From contig NW_019775103.1 of assembly GCF_001039355.2 (NCBI RefSeq), positions 260,920-324,919 of the forward strand: DNA of 64,000 nucleotides, given 5' to 3'. A model generated the notes under the pieces. The model was not told the origin of the DNA. It saw only the letters and a program-made list of their open reading frames with translations, and did not search any database. The number at the start of each line of letters is the position of its first letter. Position 1 is the stretch's first letter. This DNA comes from Lingula anatina. Its lineage: Eukaryota > Brachiopoda > Lingulata > Lingulida > Lingulidae. A program made the translations under genes and the position numbers. This document shows positions 21,585 through 34,900 of the stretch, in pieces.

Positions 21585-23201
21585 GTGTGACAACATCAAG
21601 AAATGTTAACCATATGTTATTTTCATACAAACGCTCGTCCTCATGGGATGTGCAATCGTTGATGCCGTCATGGACTGGATATCGTATAAAGAGGTCTTAA
21701 GAATTGATGTTTCATACATAGAGGGAGAAGAGGAAAACAGTGCCTTGCGCACCTGGTACTTAGTTTGTTGTATTGACGTGACATTAACGGTCTCTCTTGT
21801 TGTTCCGTTCTGCATCTGCAAACTTACAACCACGGCGATACATATAAGGCGGGGCGAAGTCTCCAAGTCCGATGAAGCGCGTGAGAAGAAGATAGAAGTC
21901 GCTCTTGACGCTGTTCTACTTTTGAAGCAGGCGCTCGGAGAATTGCCCCTTGCGTATTTGACATGGAGTATAGCGAATACAGAATCATGTGCGTTCACTC
22001 AAAAACTTACGGGAAAGTTTACATTTGTGGCACGGGCCGTTGGTCTGGTCCTCTCCTCTGTCATTGTGGTCATTAACATTTTCAAGGCTATAAATGGGTG
22101 TTGCAAATGTTGCGCGGAAGACGACAAAAATCGGAACAAGTGCAGATTTGTCATAGACATTCTTACTTGTTTGCCAGCTCTTGCTTCCATCGTCTTCGAT
22201 ATCCTTTTTATTGCCGCCATGTTGCACACACAAGACGTGGTGGACCTGTTTGAATCTTTTGGCATAGAGATAGGAAAAATTCGAATAAAAAACGCTCCCC
22301 CGGCTCTGCAAGGCCTTGCCAAATTGGCCGCCAATGAAAACTCAACGGACGTCACAATATTCGCCCGCCTGCAGAGCAGTGTGCCGGAAATAAACGGAAC
22401 TAGTCGAGAAGTACCGAGGCTCTCTCGTTTGTTTTTGCTAGCTTTTGCCGCCCCTGTCTTTTATGACGGAGATGCAGGTCGGATGATTAGATTCCCTTGT
22501 CATTTTTTTCATTCCAACGGAAACGCCACCACCACCTTTCAGGCCCCGATGGTCTTCAATTTCAATAAAATTTCTCTCGGCGTTCTTGCGCAGGGCAACC
22601 TTTCAATCCCAATGCCTTGTCCCATATTCGACAACCAAACCAATTTCATCTCAGATTCACCTCTGTCAGCGAATTATAACTGGAATAACGCTTCTGGCAT
22701 AGAAAATTGCAACGTTGCCTTTTTTCTTCAATATCATCCCCAAGAGTCCGCGATATTCTACAACCACGTTTGTGTACTGAAGAACAGCACGGGCGGCTGT
22801 AATGTTTACCCGTACAAACAAGAGTTGGATGTGTACTTTCAACGAATTCCTGAAGACCAGAACGTCACCTCGTGGATCCCAAGACCCGAGGAAGACGACA
22901 GCGAGAAACGCATGTTCTGTGTACAAACCGCGCGTTTCATGACCCCAACTTGCAACTTGAGAGGTCGTTGTGCGTCAATATGTCAACGGTGAACCACACC
23001 AGATCGGTAAGCGACGCGTTTAATTTCTGGGAGATCCGCCCAAGTGGTGAAAACGTGACGTATTACCAGTGTAAAGACGTCAACGACTGTGTTAAAATGG
23101 AAATGGCTGTTCCTTAAGGTGGCGCTGTGTTTCAATGCCAGCTTGGATACCACGTGATTGTGGTCCTGGTTTGAGTGTTAGGTCACGTGACAATGATTTG
23201 A
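21585..23201 (+). pseudogene. Family A gene 3 (A3) large exon, disrupted
   Basis: It is homologous along its length to the A1 and A2 exons, including [18 protein letters not shown] and the glycosylated ectodomain. It carries four lesions. A TAA at 21607 lies eight codons into the exon after the acceptor ttccag. A one-base deletion near 22921 changes TGTGGAACA to TGTGTACA and moves the frame. A TAA at 23115-23117 replaces a Ser codon present in A1 and A2. A TGA near 23172 replaces a Gly codon. The final V-T-M-I codons and stop are still visible at the DNA level. Translation from the ATG at 21643 would give a 449-residue product with an aberrant end, so a truncated protein is possible but a pseudogene is more likely. 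Confidence 0.8.
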
Positions 23202-24785
23202 TGAGTTACCGTTTGCAGAAATGACAATACGATATTATATGAATATTTTTAATACGGAACAAATTCCCATGCAATGCAAAGTGCACGTGTAGTCCTGAAA
23301 GTCTTGCTTTAGGTTTGGTCTGCTTGAATTCTTAATACTTCTGCAGTTTTCAAAAAAAAAAAAAAATAATAATAATAATACTAATAATAAAGAAAGAAAT
23401 AAATAATAAAAAAAAAATAATAAATAAATTAATAATATTAATAATAATAGAAATAAATTAAATGATAATACTGGTTTAAAAGATTTGCTTGTTATGAATT
23501 TAGCGCAAATAAGTCTTCAATGAATGTATAAGTAGATTAGATTTTTATTCATTTGTGAAACAGGTTCCTCAACTGTTTTGTTTTGCAGACTTGAAATGTT
23601 TAGCTTTTATTGGAAAGGTTGAGCCAATTTGTTTCCCATCATATATGTTCGTACAACATTTTAAACGTTATCCCACCATTACAAAGTATGAATTATGATA
23701 AAGTAAAAAAAAAAAAAAAAATGATTCCTAGATCGAGAAATTATGATGTAAATAGATGTATTTAAGTGCACAGTGCTCTTTACTTTGACATATATGAAAT
23801 ATGGTATATATGAAAACAGAAAGATCCTATCTTTGAGCACTGTAGTCTTCACCAGTAATTAAGTCCAAACTTTTAGATTTCATTTATTCACGTATATAAT
23901 TGTGAATTTTGAGAGAGAGGTGACTTAAGTACCTTTAGTATTATCACTCAGATTATGACATCAGAGTTACCTTTGCTCGCTAAGACCCTTCTTAAATCAA
24001 GATGTATAGTTTATCGATAGTCTGTAATCTCTTAGCAAAATGTCAGCCCTGCCGCAAACTCTCTCTCAAATATGCTGCAAATTTGCAAATATCTTGCAAA
24101 GTTACTGCAAACTTGGATGTTCTGGAAAATTAGCTGCTAATTTGCCACAGGTTTGCTAGAACATACATACTTTCTTGCAAGCCTGCTGCAAACTCAATAT
24201 ATTCTTTTTTCTTGCAAACTTGCTGCAAATTAGCAGCAATGCCAATTTTTCTTGAAAACCGCTTTAGTTTGCACCAAATTTGCTGCAATAGTTTGGCAAA
24301 CTTTTAATTTTGCTAAGGGCTGGAAATCTTTAAGATACACTGACGAACACATTTTAGTAGTTCATTGGCAGAGAAATACAATGTACTGTACTGGTATCTC
24401 CAGTATAAATGAATACCTTGGAAGCAAATGTTGTTTTTCTTGAAGAAAATCATTTGGCTAAAATTCCCAAAAAAAGAAAAAATATTAAAAGTATTTAAAA
24501 AAACATTTCTTTTTCTGTAAATGATGAATTCATGCTATTTTAGTGCATTGTTAATGTGAACACTGAAAATAAATTTATTCTAATTCTGCTGTTACAGAAT
24601 TTGATGCATTACTGGATAGCCAAGTCACCGTGTTGCAAAATACTTCTTTAATCAATGTAGAAATCTCTGTAAATTTGCATCAATGTGTTAAAAAATCCTC
24701 ATAATAGCCCCAGGATGCCTGGAATGGATTGTGTCAGAGAAGACAATGAACACATCCACCACAATGGTATTAAAGAATAGCTCTG
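23202..24785. other. A3 3' flank, low-complexity DNA and TTGCTGCAAA array
   Basis: AT-rich low-complexity sequence (23350-23470), then an imperfect ttgctgcaaa array (24045-24310), then an AATAAA-bearing segment near 24570 like that after A2. A copy of the LDAH-associated repeat is at about 24719-24775. No gene seen. Confidence 0.6.
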
Positions 24786-26073
24786 TTAATCTGCATTTAT
24801 CTTCTCTGAAACATCCTTTTCCAACCAACTCCATGTTAACTGAGCGACTGGCTCACTAGCTGCGAGAACAAAGGCATGCTCATAGCCAACTTGGCACAAT
24901 TTAATGTCTCCATCTGGAAACCTCTCTTTCATTCCCTCGTAGTACTCCACAGGGCACCATGCATCCGTCAATCCCATATAGAAGGTGAGTTTCTTCAGGT
25001 GAGCACGGATGATATCAACATGTAGGTCAGTGACCTCGTTCATTTCGGTATTGGCCATGTACATTACGTTCCCAAGACAAAAATGGTCCACTAAATTCAA
25101 ACTAGATTCGATTGCACATTCTGGAAGGTTGTCATCTGCTAGGTGCCAAATTATCAGCTTTCGTTGAAGGTTTTGGGGAAGGAAGGACAGGAAATAAGCA
25201 GCCCCGCGAGCTATCCAGCGAAAATAGCGTAGGAATGGTGTTGCAATACGTCCCTGAGGTGACAGAGCCATTCGCTCTATTGTTGGGAATAGCATGATGG
25301 CGCGATGTATGTTTAAATCGGGCAGTCTATTCATGAGCTGGAGAATGATGTAACAGCCTATGGAATGACCAATCAAAATTATGTTTACATCTTTGGGTAC
25401 GTGGTTCCTGAGAAAGTCCATCTTGTGTTGAATTTGACCCTCAAGGTTGAATGGATCATGACTGGAGGCTGAAATCAAAAAGAACATCATATTTTACAAA
25501 TAATAAATATTCAATAATTGAGAAAAATAAATACGATAAACATTTTAATCTTATAACTTAAAATTGGGTGATATAAATAAAATTCTTGCAATTATTTTAA
25601 AAGATATGATGGGAAAATTGAAAATAAAAACCAAATCAGATTCTGTACATCAATAAACATGTCCTTTGTAAAGAGTGTATCCATAACAACATTTTATATG
25701 AACAGATGTAATCATACATCTCAATAGAATTTCATGGGTGAAGGTTTTTTAAAACTGAAAATCTGGAAAACGTAGCTTGAGATTTCTCATCGTGTAAAGT
25801 CCATACATAAAAAAGATCAAACTGAAGAATGAAGAACCTGAAATCAGGCAAAATCTTGAAACTTTAACCCATGGAATTTGAGAAAGTAGTAACTTCAATA
25901 CAATTTTTTTGCAAATTTATAAATAACACGAGCATGGTTACCCTGAATCTCCAATTCTTTAGGAATCTTTACGTGCCCTGCATGTGACACAGCCCACACA
26001 GGCAGTCTCTTGTTACTCAGGGTGTAAAGTTTGTCCATAAACTCCTCATAGTAGCCCACAATTCCTGGGTTGC
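24786..26073 (-). CDS. LDAH: Lipid droplet-associated hydrolase, C-terminal two exons
   Basis: Exon 26073-25942 codes the NPGIVGYYEEFMDKLY region, which is the conserved IPGNPG entry of the alpha/beta-hydrolase. Exon 25468-24786 codes the rest up to TAA. Both junctions are canonical (acceptors ccattccag and gatttcag, donor GTAACC) and phases agree (one base carried over). The catalytic residues of the family are visible: the nucleophile in GHSIG, Asp in TDAWCP and His in YEHAFVL. Known LDAH proteins of about 325 residues sit on lipid droplets and have been linked to cholesterol ester turnover. The two exons account for about 271 residues. The N-terminal exon or exons should lie upstream on the minus strand (above 26.1 kb); I could not identify them. 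Intron DNA just upstream is repetitive. The reading frame shown is intact. Confidence 0.85.
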
Positions 26074-26330
26074 CTGGAATGGATTGTGTTAGAGAAGACA
26101 ATGAGCACATCCAGCACAATGGCATTTAGCATCATTGATGGCACAGTTTTCAACCAGCCTGGAATCGATTGTGTTAGAGAAGACAAGAGCACTGGTGCTA
26201 AATTTAAATCGGATTGTGTTAGAGAAGAAAAACCAGCACACCCAGCACAATGGTATTGAGGCATAGATTTTTACCAACCTAGAAACTGATTGTGAAAATG
26301 AATTCAATACAATCAGCATAATGGTATAAA
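26074..26330. repeat. Tandem copies of an LDAH acceptor-containing repeat
   Basis: Units containing cctggaatggattgtgttag, then agaagaca and ccagcacaatgg, occur at about 26073, 26158, 26212 and 26279. One unit abuts the LDAH exon, so the reverse complement ccattccag serves as its splice acceptor. Other copies lie at 24719 and 16745. Confidence 0.65.
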
Positions 26331-27033
26331 CTAAAAGCAATGAGGTACAGGGCTTTTACACAGTATGCAATAAACCCTCACTGATGTCGTCATACTAGTA
26401 ATCAATTTAAACATTGACTTAAAATTCCAACTCTTGGTGGAAAAAAAGACAGTTATCTTGCAGAAACTGTGTTATATTGGAACTAATAATAAAATGTTAC
26501 TACTTGGCATAAACCTTTCTCTTTATGAATAATAATTATTANGATAACATAAATACAATCATCCTACACATTTCGAGTATCAATACTTGCAGCATATTCT
26601 GAAAATCGAGGTACCTAATGATCCCACAGAATATCAAATTATAACATTGATACTATTTTGCATAATGTTGAGGATGAGCACCAATTCAAAAAATATTTTT
26701 ACAACATTAATATTTGAATGTTAGGGATCAGCACTCACCTTATCTTTATTGGTCTATGTAAAGGATATGCTGTACATACCAGTGAAAGCATTATGTGGGT
26801 TATTCTCCTTCCCAAAAACAAGGTTTATTGGAAGATAAGAAGAACCTTATGATTATTTCTCTATTAACCGTAAAGCATGAGAAGTAGTAACAATTGGGAT
26901 CTACGTGTGTACCTAGAAAATATGGAAGAAAAAAGTTTATAAACATAAAGTGATAAAGATAACCAAGCAATTACATTGCATTATATCTAGGCACTCTAGG
27001 CTTTACATGTTAGATAAACAAAATTTTTTTCTC

Positions 27034-27950
27034 CTAATTGGACCTTTTCTTTTGTTTCAGTTTCTCCTCCAAGTTATCACATATGTCTACTTTTATTCTG
27101 TTTCCATTTTTTAACTGGCAGTATACATTGCAGTTAAAGAACCACGCACTTTCAACGTGCTCATGTTGTTTTAGTTTGTTCAAGAAAGTTAAGTTTTTTA
27201 ATGTTATGTCATCATACAGACGTGCACCAGATTTCAGTTCTCTCTTTTTCCGCATGATTGTTCTCTTGATATCTGTGTTTCTAAGTTTTATGATCACTGG
27301 TCTTGGGGATCCTTGTTTACCGGGTATGCGATGTATTGCCTGGATATCAGTAGGCTCAATATTCAGTTTGGCTTCTTTTTGCAGCATATCAAGATTTCTC
27401 TCAGGTTTTCCTCCTTTTTTTCTATTATGTTCAAGGCCCTTATATTAGTTTTCCTTGAGTACTGTTCATTATGATTGCAAGAGCGCATGGTTTCTTTACT
27501 GTAGTAATCATTTTGTTTTAGCAGTTCATTCATTTTTTTCATTTCTTGGTCTTTCTTTCTCATGACTTCTTTCAACTGCTCATTTTCCGTCTGAAGACTA
27601 TCCACCTGGTCTTGCAGTTTTGCAGCACGGGTCTCGGATTCCATTTTTAGACAGTCGAATTTCTGCATGAATTTTGCATCCATTTCTGATGCCATGTTAT
27701 TAAGAAGTCTTTCAACCACCCTTGTTACTGTAATTTCCAAATCCTCTTTTCTAATAGTATCTTTTATCTCATTTTTTATTTCAGACAGCTCATGCATGAG
27801 CATTTGTAATTCGTCTGCACTGGAGTTTGCCACCTCCGAATGAGGTCTTTTAGGTGCTGAAGTTATTGTTTGTGTTTTGCTCTTTGTGTTGTTGCTTGTG
27901 AGAAACCTGGACATGGTCCTGTCATCAGCCTTGGTAGGTTTCTGGGCCAT
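27034..27950 (-). pseudogene. Non-LTR retrotransposon ORF1-like protein, frameshifted
   Basis: It starts at 27950 (MAQKPTKADDRTMSRFL). A long coiled coil is followed by HNEQYSRKTNIRALNI, a motif typical of LINE ORF1 proteins just before an RRM-like domain. The frame breaks near 27380. The second frame carries IQAIHRIPGKQGSPRPVIIK and the basic C-terminal domain. ORF1 proteins bind the element RNA. No reverse transcriptase follows downstream on the same strand, so this is a fragment, or a domesticated copy if the break is a sequencing error. Confidence 0.7.
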
Positions 27951-28433
27951 GATAGCTTTGTAATCAGTAGGAGCTAGTGAGATGTCACACTAGTGTACAG
28001 TGTATAGAAAGGCCCATTACCTATATGACTGTTACAGCTTCAGGGGGCCAATTATGTCTTTGACAATGACTATTGCTGAGTAGCACTCTTTTATATAGCA
28101 ACAATAGAGAACTGCTCAACCACCTATTTTCATGCATATACTTGCATAAGTCCAAGCCTCCAGATTTAAAGTTTTTTAAAATGTCACTTGCCTTTCATGA
28201 TCTATACCAATGATGCCTACCACTACTTTCCAGAAACATTCATGAACATGTCTGCAAGGCCTTAGATCTCAGGCATCTACATTTCTCACAATATTAGACA
28301 CCAATGTGAGAGACTCTTTTCTTTTGCATGTCAGGTGTTACCTCGACCTTGACCCATCCGCATTTAAAGTTTTTGTTTTCATTTTGGAACGTGACCGAGG
28401 TTTCTTGTCATCTCACCCTAGAAAATATATTAA

Positions 28434-28768
28434 AGGGATAATAACTGTTCGTTTTGACCAAAAAATGAATTTTCCTGGAGCAAACAACAATTTTCCCATA
28501 CTTTCCAATGGTTAATGGACCCAGTTCTACATTTAAAGTTAGTCCCTGTTTTTTTTCTAAAATTTTTTTAAAATAATCTCTCTACAGATTATTACAGAGT
28601 ATAGCCATCTATGGAGGTCACGGTGATGTCCGATGACAAGCTCAGATATAAGAATAATAACTATAACTGCCGTTTTTTGTGCTAAAACAGGATAAATAAT
28701 ATTTCTTTGAGTTGTTTACAATGTTTTTATTGTGAAATATAGATCTCATACGGAGAGTTATTATCCCT
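28434..28768. mobile_element. 335-bp MITE with TTAA target duplication in a TM-PARP1 intron
   Basis: Inverted ends: AGGGATAATAACT on the left and AGTTATTATCCCT on the right. Both are flanked by TTAA (28430-28433 and 28769-28772). The matching intron positions in TM-PARP2 (near 50900) and TM-PARP3 (near 60395) lack it and read ...atattGAtata or similar, so it is a precise insertion. TTAA targets are typical of piggyBac and Kolobok superfamilies. Confidence 0.85.
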
Positions 28769-28917
28769 TTAATATATTTTCCTAATATCACTTGTACTTT
28801 TATCTTAATTAAAACAAACTTCAGCCCATTTTACAACATTAGAAATCTTTGTTTGAAAACAGATTTGTGTTCTAAATTTGTATTGAAAATGCCCTTGAAC
28901 AATTTTTGCCTTTTCAG

Positions 28918-31900
28918 TATCGGCATCTCTAATGCTTGTTCTACTCGCATGTGTCTGCCTACAAACGTACAGGAAAAGAAAAAAGTAAGTAATCATATCT
29001 AGTTCCTGTTTTTAAAGTAGATAGAAAAAGAAGTCGGATATTGAATACTATTTCCTTATGATCAGCCATTCACAAAATGTGCTATTAAATACAAAACATT
29101 GCGCACCACATTTATATTTATCACTAAAATACTAGTTAAATGCTCTCATTCTATTGTGAATTTCTTTAATCGGATGCAATTGGTAATTCTTCTGTTACAC
29201 AGTGGTTCGACGAAGGAGAACTCCATTACCAGCAGAACATCAGTGGAAATAGAAGATGGAAACAAGTACGTGTTGTCTGTAAAGATAATCATTAACGCAT
29301 TTGGATATTGTTCATTTATAAAACATGGTGCACTACATTTACATTTTCCACCATCGCAAATAGGCTACTAGTTAAATGCTCTAAATTTTTATTGTGAATT
29401 TCTTCAATGGGACTTAATTGACAATACTTTTTCCTCTACATAGTGGAGTGAATCTTGATATGACGTGGGAGAACTCCATGACCAGCAGAACACCGGTGGA
29501 AATAGAAGAAGATAAAGACTTGCGCGCGTTATCTGTAAAGATACTCGTGGAGATAGAGCGCCCTCTTTTGGTTGATATACTCAAATGGACAGGCGTTTGT
29601 ACTTTATGTTTGGGGTTAATGCTGACGATTCCTGCAAGATATGCATTAATTCCGCTCCTTTGGTATGACGTATCACAAGCCATTCACGTATGTGTGTTGT
29701 ATATGAAAAAGTTGGACAAAGATGCTGTATTACAAGATGTTAGACCCGTTCATCTTTCGTATACAGTTCTTGCTGGATTTCCCGCGGGATCAGTGGCAAA
29801 GATTTTTGGCACACTGTGGCTGGACGGAATATGGGACAGTTGGGGCTATTCAGATTTTGGCTTTACTATTCTTTTCACACCTCATACAATCCTCATTCTG
29901 ATTGCTGCACCAATTATGATTTTCATATGTAGCTGCGCAAGTTGCAAGTGCAGTGAATCAAAACCGTGTAAAGACAGAAAGTTTTTGGTGATTTGCTGTT
30001 TGCTATACGTCATCTTTAGTTTATTGTGGCTTGTTGGAGCAGTTTTGATGATATCAAGTTCCCCATACGACAACCGTGTTGTCAACCAGATAAGCGTTGC
30101 CTTCTACACAATCATAGTGCAGGCTAGAAACGTGGAGCTTCCATTGGCTGTTGGTTTCGCTTTTGTATTCGGCGCCTTTTTCCTTTATGCGATGGTACTG
30201 TTCCTGTATGTCGCCAACAATGGTAAGTTGTCAAAGTATACTGATAACTTTAAAGTAAGATAATTATTATTTCTACAACAGCCTCCAGTTGAAGTGCTGA
30301 AGAGTGAAATGGGCTTTATATGAAGTATTGGATTAAAATGCATTATTATTTACCCATGGATTCTTTATTTTAGGAAGACTGTTGAAAGTTATCCCCGAGT
30401 TCACAGACGTTTGGTGTTTTGGTTGGTCGTCAGTTATACTGGTTTACTTCCTTGACAACCCGGGTGACGTCAGTTCGTTGTATATCAAGGTGTATGCCAT
30501 GTTACCGCTGCTGTTCTCCTGCCTTATAGGTCTAATCTATGATATCTGCAGAATCTTCCGTATGGCCAGAAAACTAGGTAAAAAACTACAATTTTATCAT
30601 CTTAAGCTATTCTATTCTCTGTAGACATTACCTACTTACATATAAACATAAGTAACATTTAGCTTTCATATCCTGTGCCCTTTATTACATAAATTATTGC
30701 TATTTTTTCACTGCGTTTAAATTGAGTACGCAACATTTTTTGAAAAGAAAGATTCAAATCATTCATGCACAAGATATTTGTAAAGAAAATTAAATTTCCT
30801 TTTCTCATGTTGAAGGGGAGGAAAGAAGTTTCAGGACAGTTGATGTCGAAAGGCATATAAGGGACGCGGTCGCTCAAATGATGGAAGGGTCTTGGTCTAA
30901 AGAAAAAATGAGTATCCAAGGAAGAGACAATAAAGATCTATCTCACACTGATTTTGAGATAACGAAGATACAGCGTGTCGATAACCCTCGACTGTGGACC
31001 CAATATTTTCGCAAATTAGGAGATATATCCGATAAATTTGCACAAAATCCCATCAAAATAGAGTCATGGATGAAACCCTATACGTGCCAGCTATCAGAAA
31101 CCTTAAATAATCCACTTAGAAAAGAACTGAATGAACACTATTTTTTTCACGGGACGAGTACAGATGTTGTGGATAAAATATGTGCGCGAGGGCTGGATAT
31201 TAGTGTTGCAAGCGATTCTGCAGCTTTTGGAAAAGGCATTTACCTTGCAGAAAATTCCTCGAAGTCGGACCAATATGGAAGACTAGGTAAGATCGCCATT
31301 TTCCTATAACTTGAATAGAAAAAGAGCCTAGTGGGTGACACCATATCGTTATTGTACCACCAGCGCGGCATTGGCGGTACACATGGTTTAAGTCCCGACC
31401 GGTATCGTCCGTGCCACGTTACCGTAACCGTTTATCCTCCTAAACTACAACAGCCTGTTTATCCATCACTTGTATGTAGGTCACATGTAATCTTAACTCG
31501 ACTGAATTTTGGGCTTTGTCGGTGCTCTGGTCTAGGTGTGGCGCTCGTTGCAATGCATCCTTGTCCAAAATTTGCAAAATTTAATGCTAAATATCTACCA
31601 GACCAAAAGAATTAGGGGACCCATTTCTAGAGATGGCTGACTGAAAATCGTATGTGGAGAATTCAATTATGTCCTTAGATTTGACCTTTGATCTTAATTT
31701 TAAGGTCAAATGGGCCAAAATTTTCTAAAAATTAGAATTTTTGCAAAAAAATCATTTGTGCCGATATACAGAAACTACACAGACCTAAACTATAATATTA
31801 TGGGCAGGAATTACTCTTAGGGACATCTTCATCTTCGTGAGTTTGGGGTCATTTGGTGCATTTTCACGGGAGAAGCGGCCTTTAAATGCCAAAACTGAAA

Positions 31901-34900
31901 ACTCTCTCTAATTCTGGAACCGTAAATGCTAGAGACCTCTGGTTTGTTGCATTTTATAGAGCTTGTCAAACGCAACAGTTGAGGTGGTGTCTGTTTTTAT
32001 GTTTTCCGTACGGTTTACAAGTTGCACATTATCAAAAAGTACAATGTGGTGGTGAAAATAAAATGTAAATACGGTAAAATGCAATGAAATTTCGAATGTC
32101 AGGAAAAGATAACATACGGCTAATCGAGGGACAGACTTCCTGTCAAAAATGACAAAAGTTCATGAAATTCGAACATCTGGAATTTCTGAGGACCTCTCAT
32201 TTCATGAATTTCGACCAAAACGATATTTCGTTATTTCAGTTAATTTCTCCTCTACGAAATTCATGGTAAATTACTGTAACACCAAAATTACAAAGCTACA
32301 CCCATTTTAGTCCCTTCTATCTCCAAATTGGCGGAGATAGGCCCATAGTTACTATTGAAGTTGAAGAGGAAGATATATACTGGCAACCTAATTGTGACCT
32401 TGAAATTGACCTTTGACCTACTTTTCACCATGAACTGAACTCTGCAAGGTTTCCGTCTTTTTTTATCTCCAAAACTGACAAAGATATGCCTATAGTTACT
32501 ATTGAACTTGAATAGGTGGTCATATACTGGCAATCTTACTGTGACCTTGAAATTGACATTTGAACTACCAACTCACCATGAAACGAACTTTGAAACTTTA
32601 TATCTCATATCTGCAAAACTGGCAGAGATGCACCCATTGTTACTATTGAATTTGAATATGAAGATATATACTGTCAATCTAAATATGTACTTGACATTGA
32701 CTTTTGACATACTTTTTACTGAACTTTGCAATATTTTATTCCCATATATCTCCAAAACTGGTAGAGATATGTGCATAGTTACTACTGAACTTGAATAGGA
32801 AGACATATACTGGCAAACTGACCTTTGACCTAGTTTTTGCAATTCACAAATTTGGATTTAAACTTTTTCCCAATGATTTTGTTTTAATTGGTAATTTTCA
32901 ACAAAAATATGTTTTCAACAAAAAAATGTCAACAGCATTAAAGCGGCAAGCTTAAATAGACGTTTTCCTTTTAAGCTTATTGAGGATTTTTACTCAAATA
33001 TAGCAAATTGAATGTAATTAATCTCCTACCGATAACTCAACTTTGGCTCCGTTAACATTACTATTATTATACAAAACTGAATTTGGACTTTTAGCGATTA
33101 ATATATCATCGCCTTGTCTAAGTTGATCACATTTGCATTTGGAAAAAAATACTGACATGTATTCGTTGAACAATTTAATGTCGCCACACTTCACACTTCA
33201 AATTGCTTAGCTCATTGTAACGCAAAAATCCAGAAAACTAAGTAAAATCATAGCTAAGTCTCTGACAATAAGCAAATTGTTGCTTGTTGCAAGCTGCGTG
33301 GTTATCGCATAACTCAATTAAACGCTCTCTGCTTATGGGGTCTTTGCGAACTAGTTTTAGTTTTAGCAAACTATTCGCTGAATACTAAAGAGACTTGATG
33401 TAACCGTTATTGGTGGGATCGGAAAAATTGTTGACGGTACATGTACAGGGTTACTACTTAATACGGAATATTTTTTATCATTGTTATTTTTAAGTGCTGG
33501 CTATTCTTTTTTTTTTGCTTCATTCATCCAAAAAAGTATGTCACTGTGTGATAAAAATATCCAGTCTTCTGTTGTGAGATATTTTGGTCAATAATATCAA
33601 ATTTGACATAAGATGTCATTCAAAAGAAAAGAACACCCACAGAAAACCATATCAACAGTTTGATGTCAGTATTAATTTTATGCTAAGATATTAAAGAAAA
33701 TTATGGGACAATGATATGTTACACAGTCAAAGAACTCATTACAGTAAACCATGAAAAGTCAATAGCGGGTATGACCTCCAGCAGCCGCTTGCAGCGCCCT
33801 CATCCTACATGGCATACCCTGTGATAAGTTTTATAGAGTTTGGATGGGGATATCATTCCACGCAGTGTTATTTGCCTGTCGCAGTTCATCACTATTTACC
33901 GTACCGATGACCATAGCTATTAATTCTGTAAGTTACTTCCACTCGCAGATTTTCAATTGGGATTATATCTGGGGAGTTCGCAGGCCAGGGCAGTTGCTGA
34001 ACCCATTGGTTTCGAAAAAAAGTGATTCTGTGAGCTAGATGTGGGGTTGCGCAGTCGTCTTGGTACACAAAGCTGGTTGAGGTTGCCTGCTAGAAAAACC
34101 AACTGGTTCTGGGGAAGGGCATGAAATGCTCCCCAAACAGAGACGTTACCACCCCCTGCTTGCACCCTAGGCAGTACACAATCATCGTTTTATGCCTCCT
34201 GTACACGTCGGCGGACAAGGATTCGACCGTCAACCCTAAAACTCAATAACTGGCCTCATCGCTTAAAACGACGTGATTCCAGTGTTTTGGCTGCAAACGC
34301 ACGTAGCCCCCACCCCACTGCAGACGTCGCTGTGTATGACCTGCCGTTAACGGTGGTTTTCGTACTGGTCTTCGTGCAAAATAACCGGCTTGCTGTAATC
34401 TCTTGCTCCTGAGGGTCCTTGAAACAGGCGTTTGAATGACATTCTGCCACTCTCTTTTGAGGACACGGCACACTCTAAGGAGAAGGCGACCTTGGTGTGA
34501 TACGCGGACACCCTGGTCGAGGTATTGGAGTAGGTGCCCCTGTTGTAGCATTCCTTTGGAGGACTTTATTAACGGTTCCTGAAAAATGTTGCATTGCCTG
34601 GCAATGGCTGTCCGTTTCTGGCCATTTTCTCTGAGTGCAAGAATCCCATAGTAAGCTGCGTTGCTTAGCTGTCGAACTATATCTTATCTAAGGTACCTGT
34701 CAAGTTTCAGAGAGATCCCTTTGTTGCTTCTCTAAATACACTCCGAAGATTGGCCAGACCCATGCGTTTTTATACAAGGGCAGAAATTGCCGAAAAGACC
34801 ACCCCTCACATTTCTGACCACAGAACATGCAACTGCATGCATTAATTGTTTTGAGAGTTGTGTGATAATTATGTAACACACCTGGCTACACATGGAAAGA

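Noticed and set aside
32349-32830. CRISPR-like regular repeats
   Set aside because: Units are about 140 bp, diverged and contiguous with no spacers, in a eukaryotic intron.
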